From assembly GCA_021789555.1 (NCBI GenBank), contig JAJYJK010000002.1, positions 62,001 through 126,000 on the forward strand: DNA of 64,000 bases, read 5' to 3'. Position numbers and translations under genes: made by a program. The DNA is from Nitrospirota bacterium. GTDB taxonomy: Bacteria; Nitrospirota; Thermodesulfovibrionia; Thermodesulfovibrionales; JdFR-88. The stretch's first letter is position 1. Each line of letters opens with the position of its first letter. The notes beneath the pieces are model-generated. The model did no database searches, had not been told where the DNA came from, and was given only the letters and a program-made list of their open reading frames with translations. Below are positions 1-8,054 of this stretch, one piece after another.

Positions 1-404
1 ATAGCTCGCTGTCCGGCCTGAGCGTCATAAACGTCAAAGACAACCGGACGCTCTGGGTGGCCACATCGAAAAAGGCGATACTCGCAGGCGACGGGCAGAC
101 GGCCCGCTTAAGCGGCGTTGCGATAGACATACCGGCTGAAGACGCAAAACTCTCCGCAAGCGGCGGCGAGCTGGACCTGGACTCCAACGTCCTCACACTG
201 GATGGCGAGATCAAAAGCCAGATTAAGGGGTTCGACTTGAAGACAAGCTCCGTCCAGATAGTGCCGGGCGGAAAGCTCAACACAGGCAAAAACGACCCTG
301 TCCTCCTGGAGAAAAAGGGCATCGAAATCGAGGGGCGGGGCCTCGATGCCAACCAGGAGAAGAAAGTGAGACTGGACAACGATGTCAAAGCGATTTTTTA
401 TTAA
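1..404 (+). CDS. lptC: LptC, LPS export periplasmic bridge protein (5' end outside window)
   Basis: The reading frame is open from the window edge to the stop at 402-404, so only the C-terminal part of about 133 residues is present. The residues are a repetitive beta-strand pattern typical of the OstA/LptC jellyroll, with sequences such as 'LDGEIKSQIKGFDLKTSSV' and 'KKGIEIEGRGLDANQ'. LptC anchors the periplasmic LPS bridge to the LptBFG transporter in the inner membrane and passes LPS to LptA. The assignment rests mainly on context: lptA and lptB follow directly, and the last codons overlap the start of lptA by 23 bases. The N-terminal membrane anchor cannot be judged. Confidence 0.8.
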   Translation, partial: SSLSGLSVINVKDNRTLWVATSKKAILAGDGQTARLSGVAIDIPAEDAKLSASGGELDLDSNVLTLDGEIKSQIKGFDLKTSSVQIVPGGKLNTGKNDPVLLEKKGIEIEGRGLDANQEKKVRLDNDVKAIFY

Positions 405-933
405 GACCCTCCCCCTCCTGCTGGGCATCTTCATAGCCGCCTCCGGTTTTTCGCCCTCATTTGCCATCGGGAAAAACGGGCCGGCGGACATGGCGGTATC
501 CGGCGGCAAGGCGGGGGCCCCCGGCGATAAAAATAAAACGGGCAAAGGCCCGGCCGCGAAGAAAGGGCCCATCGTGATAACATCGGACAGGCTTTCGGCC
601 GATTCAAACACCCATACCGCCGTCTTCTCCGGGAGGGTCCAGGCCAAAAACGATAATATGTGGCTCTACTCGGACAAGATGGTGGTCCATTACAGCGAAG
701 AAGGGGGCGTCCAGACCATAGACGCGGTGGGCAGAGTGAAACTGATCAAGGAAGACCGGGTCGTCACTTCCGACAAGGCCCTCTACACGAAGGCCGACGA
801 CAAGGTCGTATTCACCGGGAAACCGAAGATAGTCCAGGGAGACACGATAGTGACCGGCGCCGTCATAACCTATTACGTGTCCGCCGACAGGATGGACGTG
901 CAAAACAGCAAGGTCCTGATGCAAAGCAAATGA
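382..933 (+). CDS. lptA: LptA/OstA, periplasmic LPS-binding protein
   Basis: 183 residues. A signal peptide is visible in the first 28 residues (MSKRFFIK, then a hydrophobic stretch ending SPSFA). A spacer rich in Gly, Ala and Lys follows, and then an OstA-like beta-jellyroll from about residue 60, starting near 'GPIVITSDRLSAD' with repeating 'TSDKALY' and 'FTGKPKIVQGD' strands. LptA polymerises into the periplasmic bridge that carries lipopolysaccharide from LptC to LptD. The start lies inside the end of lptC and the stop overlaps the lptB start as ATGA, indicating translational coupling through lptCAB. Confidence 0.9.
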   Translation: MSKRFFIKTLPLLLGIFIAASGFSPSFAIGKNGPADMAVSGGKAGAPGDKNKTGKGPAAKKGPIVITSDRLSADSNTHTAVFSGRVQAKNDNMWLYSDKMVVHYSEEGGVQTIDAVGRVKLIKEDRVVTSDKALYTKADDKVVFTGKPKIVQGDTIVTGAVITYYVSADRMDVQNSKVLMQSK

Positions 934-1655
934 CGCATGCGCTAAAGGCCATAGACATCACGAAGAAATACGGCCGCCGCACGGTCCTGAAGGGCATCGG
1001 CGTGGAGGTCCGCTCCGGCGAAACGGTCGGCCTGCTGGGGCCAAACGGGGCCGGCAAGACGACCACTTTTTACGTGATAGCAGGCCTCCTGAGGCCCGAA
1101 AGCGGAAGCATCGAGCTTGACGGCAAGGACATAAGCGGCCTGCCCATGTACCGGAGGGCGAGGCTGGGCATAAGCTATCTGCCCCAGGAACCCTCTATCT
1201 TCAGGAAGCTCACGGTCAGGGACAACCTCCGGGCGGTCCTCGAATTGACGGACCTGCGCGGGGCAGGCATGGAGGAGGAGATCGAAAGGCTCCTTGCGGA
1301 GTTCAACCTGGGGGATTTCGCCGGGCGAGAAGGTTTCAGGCTCTCCGGCGGGGAAAGGCGGAGGACCGAGATAGCCCGCTCCATCGCGACCCGTCCGGAC
1401 TTCATGCTCTTTGATGAGCCTTTCACCGGGATAGACCCAATTGCTATAATAGAATTGAAGAAGATGCTAGAATATTTAAAGGAAAAGGGCCTGGGGATAC
1501 TTATAACTGACCATAACGTGAGAGATACGCTCTCCATCACAGACAGGGCCTACATCATAAGCGAGGGGAAGATCCTCTTCGAGGGCCCTCCGGTGGAGCT
1601 TGTAGCCGAACCCAGGGTCAGGGAAACGTACCTCGGAGAGGAATTCAGGCTCTGA
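930..1655 (+). CDS. lptB: LptB, ATPase of the LPS export ABC transporter
   Basis: 241 residues. The cytoplasmic ATPase powers LPS extraction from the inner membrane together with LptF and LptG, which are not in the window. Visible motifs are Walker A 'GPNGAGKTT' near residue 39, the ABC signature 'LSGGERRRTEIARSIA', Walker B 'FMLFDEP', and the switch His in 'ILITDHNVRDTL'. The motif LSGGERRR is characteristic of LptB. The frame is open further upstream, but the ATG at 930, which overlaps the lptA stop as ATGA, gives the normal family length. The rpoN start follows the stop after one base. Confidence 0.95.
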   Translation: MTHALKAIDITKKYGRRTVLKGIGVEVRSGETVGLLGPNGAGKTTTFYVIAGLLRPESGSIELDGKDISGLPMYRRARLGISYLPQEPSIFRKLTVRDNLRAVLELTDLRGAGMEEEIERLLAEFNLGDFAGREGFRLSGGERRRTEIARSIATRPDFMLFDEPFTGIDPIAIIELKKMLEYLKEKGLGILITDHNVRDTLSITDRAYIISEGKILFEGPPVELVAEPRVRETYLGEEFRL

Positions 1656-1656
1656 A

Positions 1657-3132
1657 ATGGCTCTCGACAACCGTCTTGAAATAAAACTCCTTCAGAAGCT
1701 GATCCTCACTCCCCAGCTTCAGCAAGCGATAAAACTCCTGCAGATGCCGCAGCTTGAGCTGACCCCGTTTCTGACGAACGAGCTGATGGAAAACCCGTTC
1801 CTCGAGGAACTGGCCGAGGAAGGGGTTGTACCTGAAGACGAGCCGAAGGACGGGGCGGAGGCCCGCTCACTGGAAAAGGTGGAGGCGGAGGCCGGCTCGG
1901 AGACGCCGGTTTTCGACGACACGGAGGCGCCGCTTGAAAAGCTCATGAACCTCTCGGAATCGGACGATTACTTCGAGGAGCGCGGTTTCGACGGCAGGGA
2001 CCTTGGTTATTTCAACCCCGGTACGGTCGCCCAGACCAGTTTCGAGAATTTCGTGAGCAAGGAGGGCGATCTCCAGGAGCACCTGATGTGGCAATTGAGG
2101 CTTTCAACCGTGCCGGCGGGCCTCATGAGCGCGGCGGAGGCCGTAATCGGCAATATCGACGAAAACGGATACCTCCGCGCCACCGATGCGGATATAACGG
2201 AAATCGCGGGCTGCACGGCGGAGGAGGCCGGCCGGGCCATAAAAATCGTCCAGGCCCTCGACCCCTCGGGGGTCGGCGCCCGTGACCTGAGGGAATGCCT
2301 TGTCCTGCAGCTCGACCGCCTCGGTCTGGGCGGCAGTCTGGCCCAGTCCCTGATAACCTCCAACCTCCAGGACCTCGAAAAAAAGAGGTACAACCAGCTC
2401 GCCAAGCAGTATAACTGCACGCTGGAGGAGATATTGGCCGCCGTCAGGGTCATAAAAAAACTGGAGCCCAAGCCCGGCAGAAATTATTCGAGTTCCCAGC
2501 CGGTCTATATCACCCCGGAAGTCTACATAGTGAAGACGGCGGGGGAGTTCCACGTGGTCCTCAATGACGAGGGGATGCCCAAGCTGAGGCTCTCCCATTT
2601 TTACAAGAAGCTCGCTTCGCAGCGAAACAGCCTCCCGAAGGAGGAAAAACATTTCATCGACGAAAAGCTCCGCCAGGCCGTGTGGCTCTTGAAGAGCCTG
2701 GACCAGAGGAACAAGACTATCTACAGGGTCGGGGAGAGCATACTTAAATTCCAGCGTGATTTTTTCGAAAGGGGGCGGATGCATCTGAAACCCCTGAATC
2801 TCAGGGACATGGCCACGGAACTGAGCCTTCACGAGAGCACCATAAGCAGGGCCACGGCCAACAAATATCTCGCATGCGACCACGGGCTGTTCAGCCTGAA
2901 ATTCTTCTTCTCCAGCGGGGTGCAGGGCAGCGACGGGAAGGTCTCCTCCACATCGGTCAAGGACATGATAAAGAGGATGATAACCGAGGAAAACCAGAAA
3001 AAACCCCTGAGCGACCAGGAGATCGTGGCCCTCTGCAAGACCGGAGGCATCGAGATAGCCAGAAGGACCGTGGCCAAATACCGCAAAGAGCTGTGCATCG
3101 CTCCGCAAAACCAGAGAAAACGGCTCGACTAG
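1657..3132 (+). CDS. rpoN: RNA polymerase sigma-54 factor
   Basis: 491 residues, the usual length. Region I is the Gln/Leu-rich N-terminus (residues 1-50, including 'LTPQLQQAIKLLQMPQLEL') that binds activator ATPases. An acidic linker (about 50-110) and the core-binding and DNA-binding regions follow. Near the C-terminus the RpoN box 'ARRTVAKYRKEL' (about residue 468) recognises the -24 element. Sigma-54 needs an AAA+ activator, and none is encoded in this window. The order lptB-rpoN-hpf-rapZ is the familiar proteobacterial-type rpoN neighbourhood, but the ptsN or hprK gene often found here is absent. Confidence 0.96.
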   Translation: MALDNRLEIKLLQKLILTPQLQQAIKLLQMPQLELTPFLTNELMENPFLEELAEEGVVPEDEPKDGAEARSLEKVEAEAGSETPVFDDTEAPLEKLMNLSESDDYFEERGFDGRDLGYFNPGTVAQTSFENFVSKEGDLQEHLMWQLRLSTVPAGLMSAAEAVIGNIDENGYLRATDADITEIAGCTAEEAGRAIKIVQALDPSGVGARDLRECLVLQLDRLGLGGSLAQSLITSNLQDLEKKRYNQLAKQYNCTLEEILAAVRVIKKLEPKPGRNYSSSQPVYITPEVYIVKTAGEFHVVLNDEGMPKLRLSHFYKKLASQRNSLPKEEKHFIDEKLRQAVWLLKSLDQRNKTIYRVGESILKFQRDFFERGRMHLKPLNLRDMATELSLHESTISRATANKYLACDHGLFSLKFFFSSGVQGSDGKVSSTSVKDMIKRMITEENQKKPLSDQEIVALCKTGGIEIARRTVAKYRKELCIAPQNQRKRLD

Positions 3133-3155
3133 CAAGGAGGAGGAAAAGGAACAAC

Positions 3156-3692
3156 ATGAACATAGTCACCACAGCGAGACACCTTGAGCTTACGCCTGCC
3201 CTCAAAAGCTACGCGGAGGAAAAAGTCAGCAAATTTGACAGGTTCCTGTCGAACATAACCGAGGCGAAGGTCACCCTCATCCTCGAGAAAAACGTGCACA
3301 AGGCGGAAATCCTGCTGAACGTAAACGGGATACTCATATGGGCCGAAAGCTCGACCGGAGACATATACTCCGCAATAGACGAGGTGGTGGACAAGCTCGA
3401 CATCCAGGTCCAGAAATACAAGGGGAAGATGACTGACCGCAGGAAGGGCGAAAACAATAGGACCATCGCCGCCGGCGCGGCTTTGTCCGAGGGCGCGCTC
3501 CCGGACGAGGGCGGCAGGATAATAAAGACGAAGCGCTTCGGCATAAAGCCGATGACGCCCGAGGAGGCCACGCTGCAGATGGAACTGCTGGACAAGAGTT
3601 TTTTCGTCTTCACTGACGCGGCCTCGGGCGCGCTGAACATAATATACAGGCGCGACGATGGAAACTACGGGCTCATCGAACCAGTCAAATGA
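3156..3692 (+). CDS. hpf: Long-form ribosome hibernation promoting factor
   Basis: 178 residues. The start is the ATG at 3156, preceded by a strong ribosome-binding site (aaggagg, 3134-3140); the open frame extends further upstream inside rpoN but without family similarity. Residues 1-100 form the ribosome-binding S30AE domain, starting 'MNIVTTARHLELTPALKSY'. After a linker, the C-terminal dimerisation domain begins near residue 120 (KTKRFGIKPMTPEEA) and contains 'FFVFTDAASGALNIIYRR'. Long HPF dimerises 70S ribosomes into inactive 100S particles in stationary phase. Location next to rpoN is conserved in many bacteria. Confidence 0.93.
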   Translation: MNIVTTARHLELTPALKSYAEEKVSKFDRFLSNITEAKVTLILEKNVHKAEILLNVNGILIWAESSTGDIYSAIDEVVDKLDIQVQKYKGKMTDRRKGENNRTIAAGAALSEGALPDEGGRIIKTKRFGIKPMTPEEATLQMELLDKSFFVFTDAASGALNIIYRRDDGNYGLIEPVK

Positions 3693-3735
3693 CCGGCAGC
3701 GCATTGCCCGCGTATAAAAAAACTCCCTGCTCCAG

Positions 3736-3770
3736 GGTCCCCCGCGGCCTCCGGGCGCGGGGGGGAGACC
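3736..3770. promoter_or_regulatory. GC-rich hairpin in the rapZ leader
   Basis: An inverted repeat pairs CCCCCGCG with CGCGGGGG, extended by GGTC/GACC, and ends 12 bases before the rapZ start codon. There is no U-tract, so it is not a standard terminator. It could mask the rapZ ribosome-binding region or stabilise the upstream hpf mRNA end. The structure is seen in the sequence; its function is a guess. Confidence 0.4.
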
Positions 3771-3781
3771 ATCAATAGGAA

Positions 3782-4636
3782 ATGTCCTCCCCCTTTATAG
3801 TGGTGATCACCGGCCTGTCGGGCTCCGGCAAGACGCTGGCCCTCAGGGCGCTTGAGGACAGCGGCTTTTTTTGCGTCGACAACCTGCCCCCGCAGCTCAT
3901 GGAAGAGTTCACAAAGGTGGCCGCCCAGAAGAAGGACGTCTCCAATATCGGCATAGGCGTCGACATAAGGGAGCGCGGGTTTCTCTCCGGCATCGACGCC
4001 GCCATCAAGACCCTCCACGAACGCCACCGGATGATGGTCTTCTTCCTTGAAGCGGAAAAGGACGTCCTCATACGGAGGTTCAAGGAGACCAGAAGGCCGC
4101 ACCCCCTGCATGGGGAAAGCATCGAAAAGAGCATAGAGGCGGAGATCTCCGCCCTGGCGTCCCTGAGGCAGCATGCCGACAAGGTCATAGACACCACGGC
4201 CTTCACGCCGCAGCAGCTAAGGCAGGTCATAACTTCTTTCATCGGGGCCGGCGGCCCCGTCTTCCAGATACAGATAATGTCCTTCGGGTTCAAGTTCGGC
4301 CTGCCGCCCAATGCCGACATGGTCTTCGACGCGAGGTTCCTTCCAAACCCGTTCTTCGTACCCGAGCTCAAGGAGCTCTCCGGCCGGGACGATGCGGTGA
4401 AGAAGTTCGTCGCGGGCGACCCGCTCACGATAGATTTCATAAAGAGACTTGAAAACCTGCTTGCCTTCCTCATCCCCCATTACAAAAGGGAGGGGAAGAC
4501 CAGTCTCACCATATGCATAGGCTGCACGGGCGGCAGACACCGCTCGCCCGTCATAGCCGAGCTGATAGCCGCGAATTTGTCCGCAAGATGGGCGGGGCCC
4601 GAGCTTCCGGTAAACGTGGTCCACAGGGACCTGTAG
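3782..4636 (+). CDS. rapZ: RapZ, nucleotide-binding RNase adapter protein
   Basis: 284 residues, full family length. The N-terminal P-loop is 'ITGLSGSGKT' at residue 8. The C-terminal domain carries the family hallmark 'CIGCTGGRHRSPVIAE' near residue 245. In enterobacteria RapZ binds GlcN6P and presents the sRNA GlmZ to RNase E; in other phyla (YvcJ) it binds nucleotides and its role is less clear. It lies between hpf and an rluD-type gene. The start is the ATG at 3782 with a weak AGGA three bases upstream; a GC-rich hairpin precedes it, so translation may be structure-controlled. Confidence 0.93.
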   Translation: MSSPFIVVITGLSGSGKTLALRALEDSGFFCVDNLPPQLMEEFTKVAAQKKDVSNIGIGVDIRERGFLSGIDAAIKTLHERHRMMVFFLEAEKDVLIRRFKETRRPHPLHGESIEKSIEAEISALASLRQHADKVIDTTAFTPQQLRQVITSFIGAGGPVFQIQIMSFGFKFGLPPNADMVFDARFLPNPFFVPELKELSGRDDAVKKFVAGDPLTIDFIKRLENLLAFLIPHYKREGKTSLTICIGCTGGRHRSPVIAELIAANLSARWAGPELPVNVVHRDL

Positions 4637-4646
4637 GCCCCGGAAA

Positions 4647-5639
4647 ATGCGTCTTCGTTTCGAAATCCCCCCCGGCCCTCCCCCTCCAGAGCGCGCCCCA
4701 GACCGAAAATCCGGCAGGCTTGACGCCCTCATAGCCGAGCGGGCCGGCATCACGCGCTCCCAGGCAAAAAAGCTCATCGAAATGGGGAAAGTCCTTATAG
4801 ACGGCCGGCCGCCTTCCAAGGCCGGCGGAAGGCCGAAGGCGGGCGAGGTGGTGGAGGTGGATATCCCCGGCCCCGAGTCCGGCCGCCTTCTTCCGGAGCC
4901 GATCGAGCTGGATGTCCGCTACATCGACGATTATCTGGCGGTCGTGGACAAGCCCGCCGGCATGGTCGTCTATCCGGCTGCCGGCCATGCCGGGGGCACC
5001 CTCCTGAACGCCCTGCTCTACCGCACGGGGGGCAAACACGCGGGCGTGGGGGCGCCGCTTCGGCCGGGCGTGGTCCACAGGCTCGATAAAGACACGACGG
5101 GGCTGATGGTCATAGCCCTCGAAGACAAGACGTATTACGGGCTTCTTGAGCAGCTAAAATCCCGCTCGATAAGACGCGAGTACGCCGCGCTCGTATGGGG
5201 AGGGCTGCGGCAGGACGAAGGCGTAATAAGCGCAAGGATTGGCCGCAGCCGGACGGACAGGAAAAAGATGTCCACAAGGACAAGACACGGGAAAGAGGCC
5301 GTCACAAGCTGGAGGGTAGTTGAAAGGTTTCATCAGGCCGCGAGCCTCGTCCATGCCCGGCTTGGGACCGGCAGGACCCATCAGATAAGGGTCCATTTCG
5401 CCTCTGTCGGACATCCCGTCCTGGGGGACAGGACTTACGGCAGAAAAACCAGGCTGGAACTGGGGGGGCGGATTTTCCCGGTCCCCAGACAGATGCTCCA
5501 CGCCCGCCTTCTGGGGTTTACCCATCCGGTCACAGGCGAAAAGCTGGAGTTCGAAAGCCCCCTCCCGCAGGACATGGCTGAAATCCTTGGGAAGCTGAGG
5601 GATTTTCACGGGGAGAGGGAGGAGCGAAGCGGAGGGTGA
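4647..5639 (+). CDS. rluD: RluD-family 23S rRNA pseudouridine synthase
   Basis: 330 residues. An N-terminal S4 RNA-binding domain (about residues 22-85, 'RLDALIAERAGITRSQAKKL') precedes the RsuA/RluD catalytic domain with motif 'HRLDKDTTGLMV', whose Asp is the catalytic nucleophile, and the later 'GRTHQIRVHF'. The enzyme isomerises uridines in 23S rRNA helix 69 if it is RluD itself; RluA/RluC-type specificity cannot be excluded. The last residues (GEREERSGG) are encoded by a copy of the GC-rich repeat that overlaps the stop codon, so the native C-terminus was probably replaced by repeat insertion or drift. Confidence 0.9.
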   Translation: MRLRFEIPPGPPPPERAPDRKSGRLDALIAERAGITRSQAKKLIEMGKVLIDGRPPSKAGGRPKAGEVVEVDIPGPESGRLLPEPIELDVRYIDDYLAVVDKPAGMVVYPAAGHAGGTLLNALLYRTGGKHAGVGAPLRPGVVHRLDKDTTGLMVIALEDKTYYGLLEQLKSRSIRREYAALVWGGLRQDEGVISARIGRSRTDRKKMSTRTRHGKEAVTSWRVVERFHQAASLVHARLGTGRTHQIRVHFASVGHPVLGDRTYGRKTRLELGGRIFPVPRQMLHARLLGFTHPVTGEKLEFESPLPQDMAEILGKLRDFHGEREERSGG

Positions 5640-5642
5640 GGG
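5606..5642. repeat. Dispersed GC-rich repeat (CCCTCACCCTCCGCTTCGCT type), partial
   Basis: On the minus strand this stretch reads CCCTCACCCTCCGCTTCGCT followed by CCTCCCTCTCCCC. It matches the left half of the element at 52210-52303 and the outer arms of the element at 9648-9721. It overlaps the last codons of the rluD-type gene. Confidence 0.65.
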
Positions 5643-5753
5643 AATTTATATGCAGTTATCAATAGTTGCCGGGCAGATAAACCTTTTGGTAAAAAAATTC
5701 GATAAGTATATTTAAGAGAGTTTCAACAAATTTTTAACGCGGGAGCTGTATCG

Positions 5754-8054
5754 ATGGTCCGGTCCGGATTATTATGTTTTGACGATGAAAAACGCTGTGT
5801 TTTCGCCAACCGCGCCGCATCCGAAATACTCGGCCTTAGCCCCGAGCAGCTCATCGGCAGGAATTCCGACGAACTGCTGAAACTCCAGGCGCTCCGGCAG
5901 GACAACCGGCCCGCGGACGCCGGCAGAAAAGACATCGCGGAAATATCCTTCGCCCTCTCGTTCGACAATGCGCCAAACGGCTCCGCCGCGGCCGGCGCCA
6001 TTACCATGCTTTCCGGCCTGGACCCCGAGGCAAGCGGGCTTGTAAGGGATTGCCGCGAATCCATGCTCCTTTTCCGGCGCGCCGAGAAGATAAGGATGGA
6101 GTGGGAAATAATAATGGACCGCATCGGAGACGCGGTCTTTCTCCTGGACAGAAACGATGTCGTAAACAGGTGCAATCATTCCGCCAAAAAGGTCCTCGAC
6201 AAGGATTTCTCCCGGATAATCGGCAGGAACATCTGGACACTTCTGCGGCAAAGCGGAATCGACGCGTTTCATGCAGATAAGATCGAGGTGCGTCAGGAAG
6301 ACACCGGCAAATGGTTTGTCCTGGATTCCTACGAGTTGGGGGAAAACGGCAAGGGGTCTTTAAAGACCGTATTGACCCTCTACGATTCCACGGCGCTGAA
6401 GAGAACCCACGAGCTGGAGGAGAAAAACGCCCTGATAAGCGAAAGCAGGGAAAAACTGAAGACCGCCCTCGACGGCATATCGGCCCTTATACAGAAGGTA
6501 GTGGAGGGAAAGGGGTTTAACGTCAGGTTCCAAAACCCTTACCTGCCCAAATGCTACGAGCTGCTCTCGTGCGAAAAGCAGGACTGCCCCTGTTACGGCG
6601 GGTCCGCGTCAAGGTGCTGGCAAATGTCGGACACGTGCACGTACTCCGGGGGGAGAGCCCTGAGGGCGTTTGCCGAAAAGATCATGAGCTGCAGCGAATG
6701 CACGGTTTTCAAGGAGGCCACAAAGGACCCCGTTTACCAGATAGGCGAGCATTTCAACAACATGATGCACCTGCTCGAGCTGAATCACGAGAAACTCGTC
6801 AGCGCCCATTATGAACTGGCGGAGAAGACCGCCCTTATAATCGAGAACACGGAAAAACTGGAGACCGCCCTCGCCGGCATATCGGACCTCATACAGAAGG
6901 TAGTGGAGGGAAAGGGGTTTAACGTCAGGTTCCAAAACCCTTACCTGCCCAAATGCTACGAGGTGCTTTCGTGCGAAAAGCAGGACTGCCCCTGTTACGG
7001 CGGGGGCCAGTCAAGATGCTGGCAGAAGGCGGGCACATATTGCGGCGGAAAGGTCCAGGGGGCGTTTGCCGAAAAGATAAAAAACTGCAGCGAATGCACG
7101 GTCTTCAAGGAGGCCACAAAAGACCCCATTTACGAGATAGGCGAGCACTTCAACAACATGATGCACCTGCTCGAACTCAACAACAGGAAACTCACCACGG
7201 CCTACGCAGAGCTGAAGAGCGCCCAGTCGAAGATATTGCAGCAGGAAAAAATGGCGGCAATAGGCCAGCTGGCGGCAGGCGTCGCCCACGAGATCAATAA
7301 CCCCATAGCGTTTGTGATGAGCAATTTGAATTCCCTCGGCAAATACGCCGCCAGGCTGAAGGACCATCTCCGGGCCCAGTCGGAGGCGCTGGAGGCGATA
7401 TCGCGGGGGCAGGACGCGTCCGCCGCCCTCGGCCGGGTCGACGAGGCCGCGCGCCTGACGAAGATAGACAGCGTCACAAGGGACATTGAAACGCTGATAA
7501 CGGAGTCCCTGGAGGGCACGGACCGCGTGCGCCAGATAGTGCAGAACCTGAAAAATTTCTCGCACGTGGACGAGTCCGAGTTCAAATACGCCGATATAAA
7601 CGCCGGCCTCTCCAGCACCATAAATATCGTATGGAACGAGCTTAAATACAAGGCGGACCTCGAAAAGGAATTAGGCGACATCCCGCTGATAAAATGCAAC
7701 CCCGGACAGCTCAATCAGGTATTTCTGAACCTCCTGGTAAACGCCGCCCAGGCGATGGAGAAACACGGGCGGCTCAAGGTCAGAAGCTGGCGCGCAGCGG
7801 AACATGTCTGTGTCTCCGTGTCCGACACCGGCTGCGGGATACCGCCTGAAAACATCCCGAGGATATTCGACCCCTTTTTTACGACGAAAGAGGTGGGCAA
7901 AGGGACCGGGCTGGGTCTTAGCATCGCTTACGACATCGTGAAAAAACACAGGGGAGAGATAACCGCGGAGAGCGTGGCGGGGGCCGGGACGACCTTTACC
8001 GTCAAGATACCTATCGGGCTCGAAGACCTGTCACAGGAGGCACATGATGAATGA
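5754..8054 (+). CDS. PAS-domain sensor histidine kinase with duplicated cysteine-rich domain
   Basis: 766 residues with no transmembrane segment, so probably cytoplasmic. Order: PAS (about 1-85), second PAS (about 115-215), short coiled coil, two near-identical cysteine-rich units (about 220-353 and 354-487), then HisKA with phospho-acceptor His in 'LAAGVAHEINNPIAFV' and HATPase with N box 'NQVFLNLLVNAAQ', G1 'DTGCGIP', F box and 'GKGTGLGLSIA'. Each Cys unit has the pattern KCYE(L/V)LSCEKQDCPCYGG, RCW, a further C, and CSECTVFKEA, then 'IGEHFNNMMHLLE'. Similar CW-type modules occur in signalling proteins of related bacteria and may bind metal or a redox group. The start has GGGAG eight bases upstream. 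The next gene, an HD-GYP response regulator, overlaps its end and is the likely partner. Confidence 0.88.
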   Translation: MVRSGLLCFDDEKRCVFANRAASEILGLSPEQLIGRNSDELLKLQALRQDNRPADAGRKDIAEISFALSFDNAPNGSAAAGAITMLSGLDPEASGLVRDCRESMLLFRRAEKIRMEWEIIMDRIGDAVFLLDRNDVVNRCNHSAKKVLDKDFSRIIGRNIWTLLRQSGIDAFHADKIEVRQEDTGKWFVLDSYELGENGKGSLKTVLTLYDSTALKRTHELEEKNALISESREKLKTALDGISALIQKVVEGKGFNVRFQNPYLPKCYELLSCEKQDCPCYGGSASRCWQMSDTCTYSGGRALRAFAEKIMSCSECTVFKEATKDPVYQIGEHFNNMMHLLELNHEKLVSAHYELAEKTALIIENTEKLETALAGISDLIQKVVEGKGFNVRFQNPYLPKCYEVLSCEKQDCPCYGGGQSRCWQKAGTYCGGKVQGAFAEKIKNCSECTVFKEATKDPIYEIGEHFNNMMHLLELNNRKLTTAYAELKSAQSKILQQEKMAAIGQLAAGVAHEINNPIAFVMSNLNSLGKYAARLKDHLRAQSEALEAISRGQDASAALGRVDEAARLTKIDSVTRDIETLITESLEGTDRVRQIVQNLKNFSHVDESEFKYADINAGLSSTINIVWNELKYKADLEKELGDIPLIKCNPGQLNQVFLNLLVNAAQAMEKHGRLKVRSWRAAEHVCVSVSDTGCGIPPENIPRIFDPFFTTKEVGKGTGLGLSIAYDIVKKHRGEITAESVAGAGTTFTVKIPIGLEDLSQEAHDE
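6411..7214 (+). repeat. Two tandem 402-bp units inside the histidine kinase gene
   Basis: Unit 1 spans about 6411-6812 and unit 2 about 6813-7214; the offset is exactly 402 bases (134 codons). Over the core (for example from 6491 and from 6893) the DNA is nearly identical, including long runs without mismatch, which indicates recent duplication or gene conversion rather than old domain repetition. A short third partial copy of the unit start follows at about 7211. Confidence 0.85.

Noticed and set aside
660-929. Frame open upstream of lptB reading as an Arg-rich protein
   Set aside because: It is the out-of-frame shadow of lptA; LptB similarity begins exactly at the ATG at 930.
2104-3135. 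343-codon open frame on the minus strand opposite rpoN
   Set aside because: It shadows a certain rpoN gene, with composition typical of antisense high-GC frames and no family motif.
6478-7180. Possible CRISPR-like or tandem repeat array
   Set aside because: There are only two long units of 402 bases, in frame inside a kinase gene; this is a domain duplication.
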